This document shows, in pieces, positions 42,221 through 50,532 of a stretch of DNA of 64,000 nucleotides (position 1 is its first letter; every line of letters begins with the position of its first letter). The DNA comes from Streptomyces malachitofuscus. GTDB taxonomy: Bacteria > Actinomycetota > Actinomycetes > Streptomycetales > Streptomycetaceae. The notes beneath the pieces were generated by a model. It did no database searches. It had not been told where the DNA came from and saw only the letters and a list, made by a program, of their open reading frames with translations. Where the stretch lies: NCBI RefSeq assembly GCF_014650055.1, contig NZ_BMUF01000007.1:62001-126000 (forward strand), in the 5' to 3' direction. Position numbers and translations under genes: made by a program.

Positions 42221-42619
42221 ATGGCCGCGAGCCGCCGACGCCGCACCACAGCCGTCGCCGCCACCCTGGCGGCCGTCGCGCTGACCGCCGGACTCACCAC
42301 CGGCTGCGACGCCGTCGACAAGGCACTGGACTGCGTCCAGACCGCCGACGCCATCGCCGACAGCGTCACCGACATGCAGCAGGCCGTCGAGAACGCCGGC
42401 AACGACGTCACCCAGCTCGAGGAATCCCTCGACTCGATAGACAAGAACCTCACCGAGATCGGCGACAAGACCGACAACGCCGACGTCTCCAAGGCCGTCG
42501 ACGACCTCAACAAGGCCGTCGACAACGTCCGCACCTCCATCAAGAACGGCGACGAGACTCCGGACATCAGCCCCGTCACCGACGCGGCAGGCGAACTCAC
42601 CAAGGTCTGCACCCCGTAA
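42221..42619 (+). CDS. Small secreted lipoprotein with coiled-coil body
   Basis: 132 residues. A basic start and hydrophobic segment end in the lipobox LTTGC (about residue 29). The rest is mostly heptad-like helix (DSVTDMQQAVENAGNDVTQL; DDLNKAVDNVRTSI), so a coiled coil is likely. Two further cysteines occur, one near the anchor and one at the C-terminus (KVCTP). GAGGGAGGGA is a strong ribosome binding site. Function unknown. It lies between rph and rdgB. Confidence 0.75.
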   Translation: MAASRRRRTTAVAATLAAVALTAGLTTGCDAVDKALDCVQTADAIADSVTDMQQAVENAGNDVTQLEESLDSIDKNLTEIGDKTDNADVSKAVDDLNKAVDNVRTSIKNGDETPDISPVTDAAGELTKVCTP

Positions 42620-42655
42620 CGAAGCAGCGCCCATGGGCCCGGGGATACTGGGCCC

Positions 42656-43258
42656 ATGACCCGCCTGATCCTCGCCACCCGCAACGCCGGAAAGATCACC
42701 GAGCTGCACTCGATCCTCGCCGACGCGGGCCTGCCCCACGACCTCGTCGGCGCCGACGCCTACCCCGACATCCCCGACGTCAAGGAAACCGGCGTCACCT
42801 TCGCCGAGAACGCCCTGCTCAAGGCCCACGCCCTGGCTCAGGCCACCGGCCTGCCCGCCGTCGCCGACGACTCCGGCCTGTGCGTGGACGTCCTGGGCGG
42901 CGCCCCCGGTATCTTCTCCGCCCGCTGGTCCGGCGCCCACGGCGACGACCAGGCGAACCTGGACCTCCTCCTGGCCCAGCTCTCCGACATCGCCGACGAA
43001 CACCGCGGGGCCCACTTCGCCTGCGCGGCGGCGCTCGCGCTGCCGGACGGCACCGAGCGGGTCGTCGAGGGCCGGCTCACCGGCACCCTCCGCCACATCC
43101 CCGCCGGCACGAACGGCTTCGGCTACGACCCGATCCTCCAGCCGGAGGGCGAGACGCGGACCTGCGCGGAACTGACCCCGGCCGAGAAGAACGCCATCAG
43201 CCACCGCGGCAAGGCCTTCCGCGCCCTGGTACCGGTGGTCCGGGAGCTGTTGGGCTGA
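42656..43258 (+). CDS. rdgB: Non-canonical purine NTP pyrophosphatase (RdgB/HAM1)
   Basis: 200 residues. LILATRNAGKITELHSIL at the start, VADDSGLCVDVLGGAPGIFS, and AEKNAISHRGKAF at the end are RdgB/HAM1 signatures. It hydrolyses ITP, dITP and XTP to monophosphates, keeping them out of nucleic acids. The ATG at 42656 is six bases after GATACT, so it may have its own leaderless promoter. A tRNA gene on the other strand follows immediately. Confidence 0.94.
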   Translation: MTRLILATRNAGKITELHSILADAGLPHDLVGADAYPDIPDVKETGVTFAENALLKAHALAQATGLPAVADDSGLCVDVLGGAPGIFSARWSGAHGDDQANLDLLLAQLSDIADEHRGAHFACAAALALPDGTERVVEGRLTGTLRHIPAGTNGFGYDPILQPEGETRTCAELTPAEKNAISHRGKAFRALVPVVRELLG

Positions 43259-43262
43259 ACAC

Positions 43263-43349
43263 TGGTGCGGCCGGAGGGACTCGAACCCTCACGGGAGTTA
43301 CCCCACTGGGACCTAAACCCAGCGTGACTGCCAGTTCCACCACGGCCGC
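43263..43349 (-). tRNA. tRNA-Leu (anticodon UAG)
   Basis: Read on the minus strand, the acceptor stem GCGGCCG/CGGCCGC closes perfectly. The anticodon arm CTGGG-TTTAGGT-CCCAG has anticodon TAG. A long variable arm (class II) and the T arm GAGGGTTCGAGTCCCTC follow, and CCA is encoded. The TAG anticodon reads CUA/CUN codons. It is not bldA, which has anticodon UAA. Confidence 0.95.
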
Positions 43350-43388
43350 CTGCTACTGCCCGGCCATGCTAGCGGCCGGGCAGTACCG

Positions 43389-43856
43389 TCAGATGCCGAG
43401 ATCCTTGATGATCTTGGCCACGTGGCCCGTCGCGCGGACGTTGTAGAGGGCGCGTTCGACCTTGCCCTGCTCGTCGACGACGATCGTGGAGCGGATGACG
43501 CCCATGTAGGTCCGGCCGTAGTTCTTCTTCTCGCCGAAGGCGCCGTACGCCTCGAGGACCTTCTTGTCCTCGTCGGCGAGGAGGGTGACCTTCAGCGACT
43601 CGGCCTCGCGGAACTTGGCGAGCTTCTCCGGCTTGTCGGGGCTGATGCCGATGACGTCGTAGCCGGCGCCCGCGAGCAGCTCCAGGTTGTCGGTGAAGTC
43701 GCAGGCCTGCTTCGTGCAGCCGGGGGTGAGGGCGGCCGGGTAGAAGTAGACGATGACCTTGCGGCCCTTGTGGTCGGCCAGGGACACCTCGTTGCCGTCG
43801 GCGTCGGGCAGGGTGAAGGCGGGGGCCTCGTCCCCGGGCTGGAGGCGTTCGCTCAT
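43389..43856 (-). CDS. bcp: Thioredoxin-dependent peroxiredoxin (Bcp/PrxQ)
   Basis: 155 residues. The peroxidatic C47 and resolving C52 are in TPGCTKQACDF, the atypical 2-Cys PrxQ arrangement. FPLD/FTLPDADG and VIVYFYPAALTPG are family features. It reduces peroxides in the cytoplasm. The ATG at 43856 is followed by SERLQPGDEAPAF. It is transcribed toward the tRNA and divergent from the DUF3618 gene. Confidence 0.93.
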   Translation of the reverse strand: MSERLQPGDEAPAFTLPDADGNEVSLADHKGRKVIVYFYPAALTPGCTKQACDFTDNLELLAGAGYDVIGISPDKPEKLAKFREAESLKVTLLADEDKKVLEAYGAFGEKKNYGRTYMGVIRSTIVVDEQGKVERALYNVRATGHVAKIIKDLGI

Positions 43857-43995
43857 CGGGCTGGTCTCCTCGTACGTGCGCGCTGCGTGGATCGGGTGCC
43901 GGGATCGAGGGTAACCGGGGGTCCTGACAGTGCGTGGCGGCGTGGAGCTGACAGACTGTCCGGCACAGGTATCAGTGGATTTCGGAGGCGACACG

Positions 43996-44325
43996 GTGGC
44001 GGACACGGCGGACACCAGAACCCCGGCGCAGATCGAGGCGGACATCGAGCGCCGCCGTGCGGTGCTGGCCGAGACCCTGGACGAGATCGGGGTGCGGGTG
44101 CACCCGAAGACGATCATGGGGGACGCGAAGGCCAAGGTCGTGTCCAACGTGGACCACACGCTGGGGCGGGCGTACGTGCGCGTGAACAGCGTGGTGAGTG
44201 ACGTCAAGGGCCAGTTCGTGGACGAGGAGGGCTCGCCCCGGCTGGAGCGGGTCGTGCCGGTGGCGGTGCTGGTGGTGGGCGTCGTGGGGCTGCTGGCCCT
44301 GGGGACGCGGCGGCGTCGGCGTTGA
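43996..44325 (+). CDS. DUF3618 family single-span membrane protein
   Basis: 109 residues. RTPAQIEADIERRRAVLAET is the DUF3618 signature at the N-terminus. A single helix near the C-terminus (about residues 84-103, VVPVAVLVVGVVGLLALG) is followed by RRRRR, so the main part is cytoplasmic. The GTG at 43996 follows TTCGGAGGCG. Function is unknown; the family is actinobacterial. Its stop is 45 bases from the GroES-like gene. Confidence 0.8.
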   Translation: MADTADTRTPAQIEADIERRRAVLAETLDEIGVRVHPKTIMGDAKAKVVSNVDHTLGRAYVRVNSVVSDVKGQFVDEEGSPRLERVVPVAVLVVGVVGLLALGTRRRRR

Positions 44326-44370
44326 CCCCTCCCGCGTGCGTGCGTGGCGAAGACAGGTAGGTTTCAGGAC

Positions 44371-44727
44371 GTGAGCGCCAAGAGACTCGAGAACAGTTCC
44401 CAGCACGACAAGCTGCCCATCCGGATGCTGCACGACCGCGTACTCGTGCGGCAGGACACCAGTGAGGGCGAGCGGCGTTCCGGGGGCGGCATTCTCATTC
44501 CCGCGACGGCCGCGGTGGGCCGCCGGCTGGCCTGGGCCGAGGTGGTCGCGGTGGGGCAGAACGTGCGGACCGTGGAGCCGGGCGACCGGGTGCTGTTCGA
44601 CCCGGAGGACCGGGCGGAGGTCGAGGTGCGCGGTACCGCCTATGTGCTGATGCGGGAGCGTGATCTGCATGCGGTCGCCGCGGACCGCTTCGAGGGTTCC
44701 GAGGATTCGACCGGCCTGTACCTGTAG
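44371..44727 (+). CDS. GroES-like co-chaperonin paralogue (Cpn10 fold)
   Basis: 118 residues. LPIRMLHDRVLVRQDTSEGE, GGILIPATA (where the mobile loop sits), VEPGDRVLFDPED and YVLMRERDLHAV match Cpn10. An N-terminal extension of about 15 residues and a Gly/Ser/Asp-rich tail are additions to GroES (normally 95-100 residues). There is no groEL beside it, so it is not the main groESL operon. The GTG at 44371 lies 7 bases after TAGGTT, which supports this start and a leaderless message; GTG 44344 is less likely. Confidence 0.85.
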   Translation: MSAKRLENSSQHDKLPIRMLHDRVLVRQDTSEGERRSGGGILIPATAAVGRRLAWAEVVAVGQNVRTVEPGDRVLFDPEDRAEVEVRGTAYVLMRERDLHAVAADRFEGSEDSTGLYL

Positions 44728-44739
44728 TTCTGAGGTCTT

Positions 44740-44771
44740 AAGGGGCTGGTGACCATGGTCACCAGCCCCTT
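44740..44771 (+). terminator. Perfect palindromic terminator after the GroES-like gene
   Basis: A 32-bp perfect palindrome, AAGGGGCTGGTGACCA followed by its complement, followed by CTCCTGTTTT. It starts 12 bases after the stop codon. Confidence 0.9.
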
Positions 44772-44809
44772 CTCCTGTTTTCGGCTACGGTGGAGGCACC
44801 CTCTTGGGG

Positions 44810-44855
44810 CCCCGACGAGACGCGCCGTACCGGGGGGAAGGCAAAGACGACGCAC
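44810..44855 (+). promoter_or_regulatory. Guanidine-III riboswitch (PK5-type pseudoknot) upstream of the Gdx exporter
   Basis: The segment CCCCGACGAGACGCGCCGTA then CCGGGG then GGCAAAGACGACGC follows the guanidine-III consensus (CCGGACGAG, CGCCGTACC, CAAGACGGCGC). P1 is CCCCG/CGGGG, perfect. The pseudoknot stem GCGCCGT pairs with ACGACGC with one C-A mismatch. It lies about 35 bases before the ATG with GGAGG (44877-44881) in between, so guanidine would open the ribosome site. The downstream gene is a guanidinium-exporter-type SMR gene, the usual partner. Confidence 0.85.
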
Positions 44856-44889
44856 CCCCGTTTCCGTTCGTGTCCCGGAGGTGTCCGTC

Positions 44890-45210
44890 ATGGCCTGGGT
44901 TCTGCTGGTGGTCGCCGGTCTGCTGGAGGTCGGCTGGGCGATCGGCATGAAGTACACCGAGGGCTTCACCCGCCTGGTGCCGAGTGTGCTGACCGGCGCC
45001 GGCATCGTCGCGAGCATGCTGCTGCTGTCGTACGCGTCCCGCACCCTGCCGATCGGTACGGCCTACGGCGTGTGGGTGGGGATCGGCGCGGCCGGGGCGG
45101 CGGTGCTCGGCATGGTGGTGCTGGGGGAGCCGGTGACCGCCGCCCGGATCTTCTTCATCAGCCTGCTGCTGGTCGCCGTGGTGGGGCTGAAGGCGACCTC
45201 GGGTCACTGA
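44890..45210 (+). CDS. SMR-family guanidinium exporter (Gdx/SugE)
   Basis: 106 residues with four membrane helices. The first helix, WVLLVVAGLLEVGWAIGMKY, carries the essential Glu (E13) and the GWAIGMKY pattern that separates Gdx/SugE guanidinium exporters from EmrE-type multidrug pumps. It exchanges guanidinium for protons as a dual-topology dimer. A guanidine-III riboswitch lies in its leader, which strongly supports the function. Confidence 0.92.
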   Translation: MAWVLLVVAGLLEVGWAIGMKYTEGFTRLVPSVLTGAGIVASMLLLSYASRTLPIGTAYGVWVGIGAAGAAVLGMVVLGEPVTAARIFFISLLLVAVVGLKATSGH

Positions 45211-45219
45211 GGGGGCGGC

Positions 45220-47610
45220 TCACCAGACCCGGCGGGCGTTCTGGGTGATGGTGCCGGTGAGGCTGCCGGGACGGGTCTCGTCGTCGCCGTTGGAGTCGCC
45301 GTCGCCGGTGCCGCCGCTGCCCGTCCCGGTGCCGCCGTCGGCCGTTCCGTCGTCGCCGCCGGTCCCGCCGCCGCCCGTGGGGTCACCGGTGGCGGTGCCT
45401 TCGTCCTGACTGCCGGTCGGCCCGTCCTGCGTGGGTTCCTCGGTGTCGTCCGGGGTGCTTCCGGTGTTCTCGTCGTCGTCCGGTGCCCTGCTGCCGTCGT
45501 CGGTCGGGTCGCCGGTGCGCGACGGGCCGGTGCCGGCGTCGGAGGGCGGCTGACTCTCCCAGGCGCCCGGCTGGAGCCGCAGGCTGAACGCCTGGACGGG
45601 CGTGCCCTTCAGGGCCTCGCGGGTGTACTGGCCCCAGATCTCCGCGGGTGCGCCGCCGCCGTTCATACGGGGCAGGCCGAGGGCGCCGTAGAGGGATTTG
45701 TGACCCGCGGTGACGGGGTCCTGGCCCATGACGGCGACGACGGTGGCGAGGTCGGGGGTGTAGCCGGCGAACCAGGCGGCGGTGTCCTCCTCGGCGGTGC
45801 CGGTCTTGCCGGCGGCGGGGCGGCCGGCCGTCTGGGCGGCGGTGGCGGTGCCGTTCTCGACGACGCCCTTGAGGACGGCGGTGGTGGTGTCGGCGGCCTG
45901 GCGGCTGACGGCCTGGCGGGTGTGGCGTTCGGGCAGCTCGACGGTCTCCTGGCCGTGGGTGACCTTTTCGACCAGCGTGTAGGCGGCGTGCTTGCCGTGG
46001 TTGGCGAGGGTGGCGTACGCCTTGGCCATGTCGAGGACGCTGGCGGTGGCGACGCCGAGGGCGATGGACGGTCCGGCGTCGTCGAGGCTGGGGGTGTCCT
46101 TGGACAGGCCCAGGTCGATGGCGGTCTGCCGGACCTTGTCGGGGCCGACGTCGACGGCCATCTGCGCGTACACGGCGTTGACGGACTTGTCGGTGGCCTC
46201 GCGGACGGTGATGTCGCCGTAGTCGCGGTGGTCCTCGTTCTCCGGGGCGTAGCGGTCTCCGGGCCAGCCCTGGACGGGGCGTTCGCTGGTGCCGTCGTAG
46301 TGGGTGTTGGGCGTGATGCGGCGGCCGTCGTGGGTGCGGGACTTGTTCTCGACGGCGGAGGTGAACACGAACGGCTTGAACGAGGAGCCGACCTGGAAGT
46401 CCCGGCGGGTGGCGTTGGGGGTGTACTGCTTGACGTAGTCGATGCCGTTGTACATCGCGACGATCTTGCCGGTCTTGGGTTCGACGGAGGCGCCGCCGGC
46501 CCGGACGTAGGTGTCGACCTTGCGGTTCTCCGTGTCGAGCCGGTCCATCAGTTTGTCGTTGACGGCGTCGACGAAGGCGTCCTGCTTGTCCTTGTGGAGG
46601 GTGGTGGTGATGCGGTAGCCGCCGGAGTCGAGGGTGGCCTCGTCGACGATGTCGTGGTCGGTCAGGTACTTCTTGACGATGTTCACGATGTAGCCGCGCT
46701 GCCCGGACATGCTGGTGGAGAGGGTGGTCTCCTTGGGCACCGGGAACTTCATGCCGGCGCGTTCGCCCTCGCTCAGCCAGCCCTCGTCGACCATGCCGTC
46801 CAGGACGTAGTTCCAGCGGTCCTCGACGGTGCCGCGGTTCTCGGGGTGGGTGATGACGTCGTACTGGCTGGGGGCGTTGACGAGGGCGGCGAGGTAGGCG
46901 GCTCGGCCGGCGTCGAGTTCGGAGGCGTCCATGTCGTAGTAGGCGTGGGCGGCGGCCTGGATGCCGTAGGCGCCGCGGCCGAAGAAGCTGGTGTTGAGGT
47001 AGCCCTCGAGGATCTGGTCCTTGCTCTGCTCGCGGTCGAGCTTGATGGCGATGAAGAACTCCTTCACCTTGCGGGTGACGGTCTGTTCCTGGCGCAGGTA
47101 GTAGTTCTTCACGTACTGCTGGGTGATCGTGGAGCCGGACTGTTTGCCCTTGCCGGTGAGGGTGTTCCAGGCGCCGCGGACCATGGCCTGGGGGTCGACG
47201 GCGGACTCGGTGTAGAAGTCGCGGTCCTCGGCGGCCAGCACGGCGTGCTGGGCGTCCTCGGAGATCTGGGAGAGGGTGACGTTCTCCCGGTTGACCTCGC
47301 CGTCGCGGGCGATGACGGAGCCGTCGGCGTAGAGGTAGACGTTGGCCTGCTGGGTGGCGAGGGCGTTGGCGGCGGGGATCTGCACGAGGTGGTAGCCGAG
47401 GAAGAAGCCGCCGACGACGAGGAGGCCGGTGACGAGGAAGGCGACGGCCACCATGCGCCACGTGGGGATCAGTCGGCGCCATCCGGTGCGTTTCGCCCTG
47501 CCTCTGCCTCCCGCGCTGCCTTCCGCCTTCCCCTCGGGGCCGTCCGCCGCCTGAGGGTCTCTCGGTGCCCAGCCCGGCTGGGGCCGCTGCGGCTGCGGGT
47601 CGTCGCTCAT
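45220..47610 (-). CDS. Class A penicillin-binding protein (transglycosylase/transpeptidase)
   Basis: 796 residues from the ATG at 47610. Cytoplasmic tail (1-50), one membrane helix (about 52-74), GT51 domain with AVLAAEDRDFYTE (E128) and SGSTITQQYVKNYYLR. The transpeptidase domain has SxxK (GSSFKP), SxN (KSVNAV) and KTGT (GKTGTAEEDTAAW). The last 120 residues are Gly/Asp/Thr/Pro-rich and probably disordered, outside the cell. It builds peptidoglycan. A GTG nine bases upstream is an alternative start. It is divergent from the ABC-2 operon. Confidence 0.93.
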   Translation of the reverse strand: MSDDPQPQRPQPGWAPRDPQAADGPEGKAEGSAGGRGRAKRTGWRRLIPTWRMVAVAFLVTGLLVVGGFFLGYHLVQIPAANALATQQANVYLYADGSVIARDGEVNRENVTLSQISEDAQHAVLAAEDRDFYTESAVDPQAMVRGAWNTLTGKGKQSGSTITQQYVKNYYLRQEQTVTRKVKEFFIAIKLDREQSKDQILEGYLNTSFFGRGAYGIQAAAHAYYDMDASELDAGRAAYLAALVNAPSQYDVITHPENRGTVEDRWNYVLDGMVDEGWLSEGERAGMKFPVPKETTLSTSMSGQRGYIVNIVKKYLTDHDIVDEATLDSGGYRITTTLHKDKQDAFVDAVNDKLMDRLDTENRKVDTYVRAGGASVEPKTGKIVAMYNGIDYVKQYTPNATRRDFQVGSSFKPFVFTSAVENKSRTHDGRRITPNTHYDGTSERPVQGWPGDRYAPENEDHRDYGDITVREATDKSVNAVYAQMAVDVGPDKVRQTAIDLGLSKDTPSLDDAGPSIALGVATASVLDMAKAYATLANHGKHAAYTLVEKVTHGQETVELPERHTRQAVSRQAADTTTAVLKGVVENGTATAAQTAGRPAAGKTGTAEEDTAAWFAGYTPDLATVVAVMGQDPVTAGHKSLYGALGLPRMNGGGAPAEIWGQYTREALKGTPVQAFSLRLQPGAWESQPPSDAGTGPSRTGDPTDDGSRAPDDDENTGSTPDDTEEPTQDGPTGSQDEGTATGDPTGGGGTGGDDGTADGGTGTGSGGTGDGDSNGDDETRPGSLTGTITQNARRVW

Positions 47611-47864
47611 GTCGTGCACGGACTCCTGTTTCGCCTCGTTCGTTCCCGTACGCCGGGTGCGTTCCTCTTATTCAAGACTGTCCCATCCGGCGGCGCCTTC
47701 CGCGGCCGCGGCGCGCGTCGCGCACTCTTGCGGCTTCTCACACGCATGGCCCTGACGGACGGCTGTCACACCCGTCCCGGGGGCGGGAAATTGCGTGGCA
47801 GGGGGACCTGCGCGCGCACTAGGCTCCTGCGCTTCGGTGCCGGGTGCGGGAGGAAGGGGCGGGC

Positions 47865-48665
47865 GTGGGCTCGTGGCGCGTGTACCCGGCCGTCGCGGCG
47901 GGGGGCTTCCGCCGGTACGCGACCTACCGGGTGGCCACGGCCGCCGGGGTGTTCACCAACACCGTCTTCGGCCTGATCCTGGTCTACACGTACCTCGCGT
48001 TGTGGGAGGCCCGGCCGGGGCTCGGCGGGTACGACCAGGCGCAGGCCGTCACCTATGTGTGGCTGGGGCAGGCGCTGTTCGCGATGCTCGCCGTCCAGGG
48101 CGGCGGGTTCGAGGTCGAGCTGATGGAACGCATCCGTACGGGTGAGATCGCGGTCGATCTGTACCGGCCGGTCGATATGCAGCTGTGGTGGCTGGCGAAC
48201 GACATGGGGCGGGCGGTGTTCCAGCTGCTGGGGCGGGGCGTTGTCCCGTTCGTCCTCGGCGCGTTGCTCTTCCCGAGCGCACTGCCCGCGGAGGCCGCGG
48301 TGTGGGCCGCGTTCCTGCTCGCGCTGCTGCTGGCGATGCTCGTCAGTTTCGCCATCCGCTATCTGTTCGCGCTGAGCGCGTTCTGGCTGCTGGACGGCCA
48401 GGGTGTCGCGCAGGCCCTGATGGTGACGGGACTCTTCTGCTCGGGCATGACGCTGCCGCTGAACGCCTTTCCCGGTTCGCTCGGCGAGGTCGTGCAGGCG
48501 CTGCCGTGGGCGGCGCAGCTCCAGGTGCCGGCGGACGTGCTGATGGGGGAGACCGCGCTCCTGGAGGCGTATGTCTTCCAGGCGGCGTGGGCGGTGGCGC
48601 TGCTGGCGGCGGGCCGGCTGCTGCAGTCGGCGGCGACGCGGCGGGTGGTGGTGCAGGGTGGCTGA
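47865..48665 (+). CDS. ABC-2-type exporter membrane subunit 1
   Basis: 266 residues with six predicted membrane helices. YRVATAAGVFTNTVFGLILV near the start and the pattern LYRPVDMQLWWLANDMGRAV are typical of the ABC-2/DUF990 permeases of daunorubicin-type exporters. The GTG at 47865 has GGGAGGAAGGGG just before it; the GTG at 47844 lies before that site. TAGGCT at about 47819-47824 may be the -10 box. It is the first of three coupled genes. Confidence 0.85.
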   Translation: MGSWRVYPAVAAGGFRRYATYRVATAAGVFTNTVFGLILVYTYLALWEARPGLGGYDQAQAVTYVWLGQALFAMLAVQGGGFEVELMERIRTGEIAVDLYRPVDMQLWWLANDMGRAVFQLLGRGVVPFVLGALLFPSALPAEAAVWAAFLLALLLAMLVSFAIRYLFALSAFWLLDGQGVAQALMVTGLFCSGMTLPLNAFPGSLGEVVQALPWAAQLQVPADVLMGETALLEAYVFQAAWAVALLAAGRLLQSAATRRVVVQGG

Positions 48666-49503
48666 GCCGCTGCACAAGCCCTCTCCCGAGCCTTCCCGGG
48701 TGGTGGAGGGGCTGCGGGCCTACCGGATGATCGCCGGGATGTGGATCCGCTCCACCATGGCCTACCGGGCCTCCTTCGTCCTCACGGTGTGCGGCAACCT
48801 GATGCTGACGGGCCTGGACTTCGTGGCGATCCTGCTGATGTTCTCGCAGGTCGACGCGCTCGGCGGCTGGACGCTGCCCGAAGTGGCCCTGCTGTACGGC
48901 CTTTCCGCCACCTCGTTCGGCATCGCCCAGCTGGCGTTCGGTTCGGTGGGCTCCCTGGGGGGCCGGGTGCGCGACGGCTCGTTCGACACGCTGCTGGTGC
49001 GGCCCGCGCCGGTGCTCGCCCAGGTCGCCGCGGACCGCTTCGCGCTGCGCCGTCTGGGCCGGGGCATCCAGGGGGCGGCGGTGCTGGGCTGGGCGCTGGT
49101 GGCGACGGACGTCGACTGGACCGTGGTGAAGGTGCTGCTGGTCCCGGTGACACTGGTCTGCGGCGCGGTGATCTTCGGTTCGCTGTTCGTGGCGGGCGGC
49201 GCCTTCCAGTTCCTGGCGCAGGACGCCGCGGAGGTGCAGAACGCGTTCACCTACGGCGGTACGACGCTGCTGCAGTACCCGCCGACGGTGTTCGGCCGGG
49301 ACCTGGTGCGCGGGGTGACGTTCGTGCTGCCGCTGGCCTTCGTCAACTGGGTGCCGGCGGCCCATCTGCTGGCGCGCCCGTACCCGCTGGGGCTGCCGGA
49401 CGGGGCGGCCTTCGCGGCGCCGCTGGTGGCGGTGGTGTGCGCCGCGCTGGCGGGGGCGGCGTGGCGGGCCGGGCTGAGGTCGTATCGGAGCACGGGGAGT
49501 TAG
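48658..49503 (+). CDS. ABC-2-type exporter membrane subunit 2
   Basis: 281 residues. Membrane helices start at about residue 40 (ASFVLTVCGNLMLTGLDFVA). The segment RDGSFDTLLVRPAPVLAQVA corresponds to the coupling region of the DUF990/ABC-2 permease family, paired with subunit 1. The GTG start overlaps the stop of subunit 1 by 8 bases, so the two are translationally coupled. The ATPase follows 8 bases after its stop. Confidence 0.85.
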   Translation: MAEPLHKPSPEPSRVVEGLRAYRMIAGMWIRSTMAYRASFVLTVCGNLMLTGLDFVAILLMFSQVDALGGWTLPEVALLYGLSATSFGIAQLAFGSVGSLGGRVRDGSFDTLLVRPAPVLAQVAADRFALRRLGRGIQGAAVLGWALVATDVDWTVVKVLLVPVTLVCGAVIFGSLFVAGGAFQFLAQDAAEVQNAFTYGGTTLLQYPPTVFGRDLVRGVTFVLPLAFVNWVPAAHLLARPYPLGLPDGAAFAAPLVAVVCAALAGAAWRAGLRSYRSTGS

Positions 49504-49511
49504 GGGCCGTC

Positions 49512-50498
49512 ATGGCGGACGCGTTCATCGAACTGGACGGTGTCGAGAAGGTCTTCGAGGTGCGCAGGAAGACCGGTTTCCTGAAGCGGGAGCGGCGGCA
49601 GGTGCGCGCCGTGGACGCGCTCTCCTTCACAGTGGCGCGCGGGGAGATGGTCGGCTACATCGGCCCCAACGGCGCGGGCAAGTCGACGACGATCAAGATG
49701 CTCACCGGGATCCTCACGCCCAGCGCCGGCCGGCTGAGGGTGGCGGGGATCGACCCCTCGCGGGAGCGGACGCGGCTCGCGCACCGCATGGGGGTGGTGT
49801 TCGGGCAGCGTACGACGCTGTGGTGGGACCTCCCCCTCATCGACTCCTACCGGCTGATGCACCGCATGTACCGCATCCCCGACGCGCGGTACCGCGAGAA
49901 CCTTCAGCGGCTGGTCGAACTCCTCGACCTGGGCGAGCTGCTGGACGTGCCGGTACGGCAGCTCTCCCTCGGCCAGCGGATGCGCGGGGACATCGCGGCG
50001 GCGCTGCTGCACGACCCGGAGGTGCTGTACCTCGACGAGCCCACGATCGGTCTGGACGTCATCTCCAAGACCAAGGTGCGGGACTTCCTGCGGCAGTTGA
50101 ACGCCGACCGCGCCACCACGGTGCTGCTGACGACGCACGACCTGCAGGACATCGAGCAGTTGTGCTCGCGGGTGATGGTCATCGACCACGGCCGGCTGGT
50201 GTACGACGGTGCCCTCGCCGGGCTGCACGAGGCGGGCGAGAGCGAGCGGACCCTGGTGGTCGACCTGGAGCGGGAACTCCCGCCGATCGAGGCGCCGGCC
50301 CCCGCGCGGGTGGTACGGGTGGAGGGCCCGCGGCAGTGGCTGGCGTTCCCGGCGTCGGAGTCGGCGGCGGGCCTGGTGGCCCAGGTCGCCGCCCGGTACC
50401 CGCTGGTCGACCTGTCGGTCCGGGAGCCGGACATCGAGGCGGTGATCGCGAGGATGTACACCGAGCGCGGCGGGACGCCCGTCTCCGAGCCCTCATAG
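49512..50498 (+). CDS. ABC-2-type exporter ATPase
   Basis: 328 residues. Walker A GPNGAGKST, Q-loop VFGQRTTLWWDLP, signature LSLGQRMR, Walker B VLYLDEPTIGLD, H-loop TTHDLQDIE. QLSLGQRMRGDIAAALLH is the variant signature found with DUF990 permeases. The C-terminal 85 residues resemble the DrrA-type regulatory extension. Cargo is unknown; homologues export drugs, lipids or polysaccharides. The gene completes a three-gene exporter operon. Confidence 0.9.
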   Translation: MADAFIELDGVEKVFEVRRKTGFLKRERRQVRAVDALSFTVARGEMVGYIGPNGAGKSTTIKMLTGILTPSAGRLRVAGIDPSRERTRLAHRMGVVFGQRTTLWWDLPLIDSYRLMHRMYRIPDARYRENLQRLVELLDLGELLDVPVRQLSLGQRMRGDIAAALLHDPEVLYLDEPTIGLDVISKTKVRDFLRQLNADRATTVLLTTHDLQDIEQLCSRVMVIDHGRLVYDGALAGLHEAGESERTLVVDLERELPPIEAPAPARVVRVEGPRQWLAFPASESAAGLVAQVAARYPLVDLSVREPDIEAVIARMYTERGGTPVSEPS

Positions 50499-50532
50499 CG
50501 GTGTGACGGAGACAACTCGTAGGCTGCTGGGT

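Noticed and set aside
43263..43349. The tRNA-Leu as bldA
   Set aside because: The anticodon read from the arm is TAG, not TAA, so it is an ordinary leucine tRNA, not the developmental bldA.
45700..47976. Plus-strand frame of over 750 codons opposite the penicillin-binding protein
   Set aside because: Gly/Val/Ala/Asp monotone sequence typical of antisense translation; the minus strand carries all PBP catalytic motifs.
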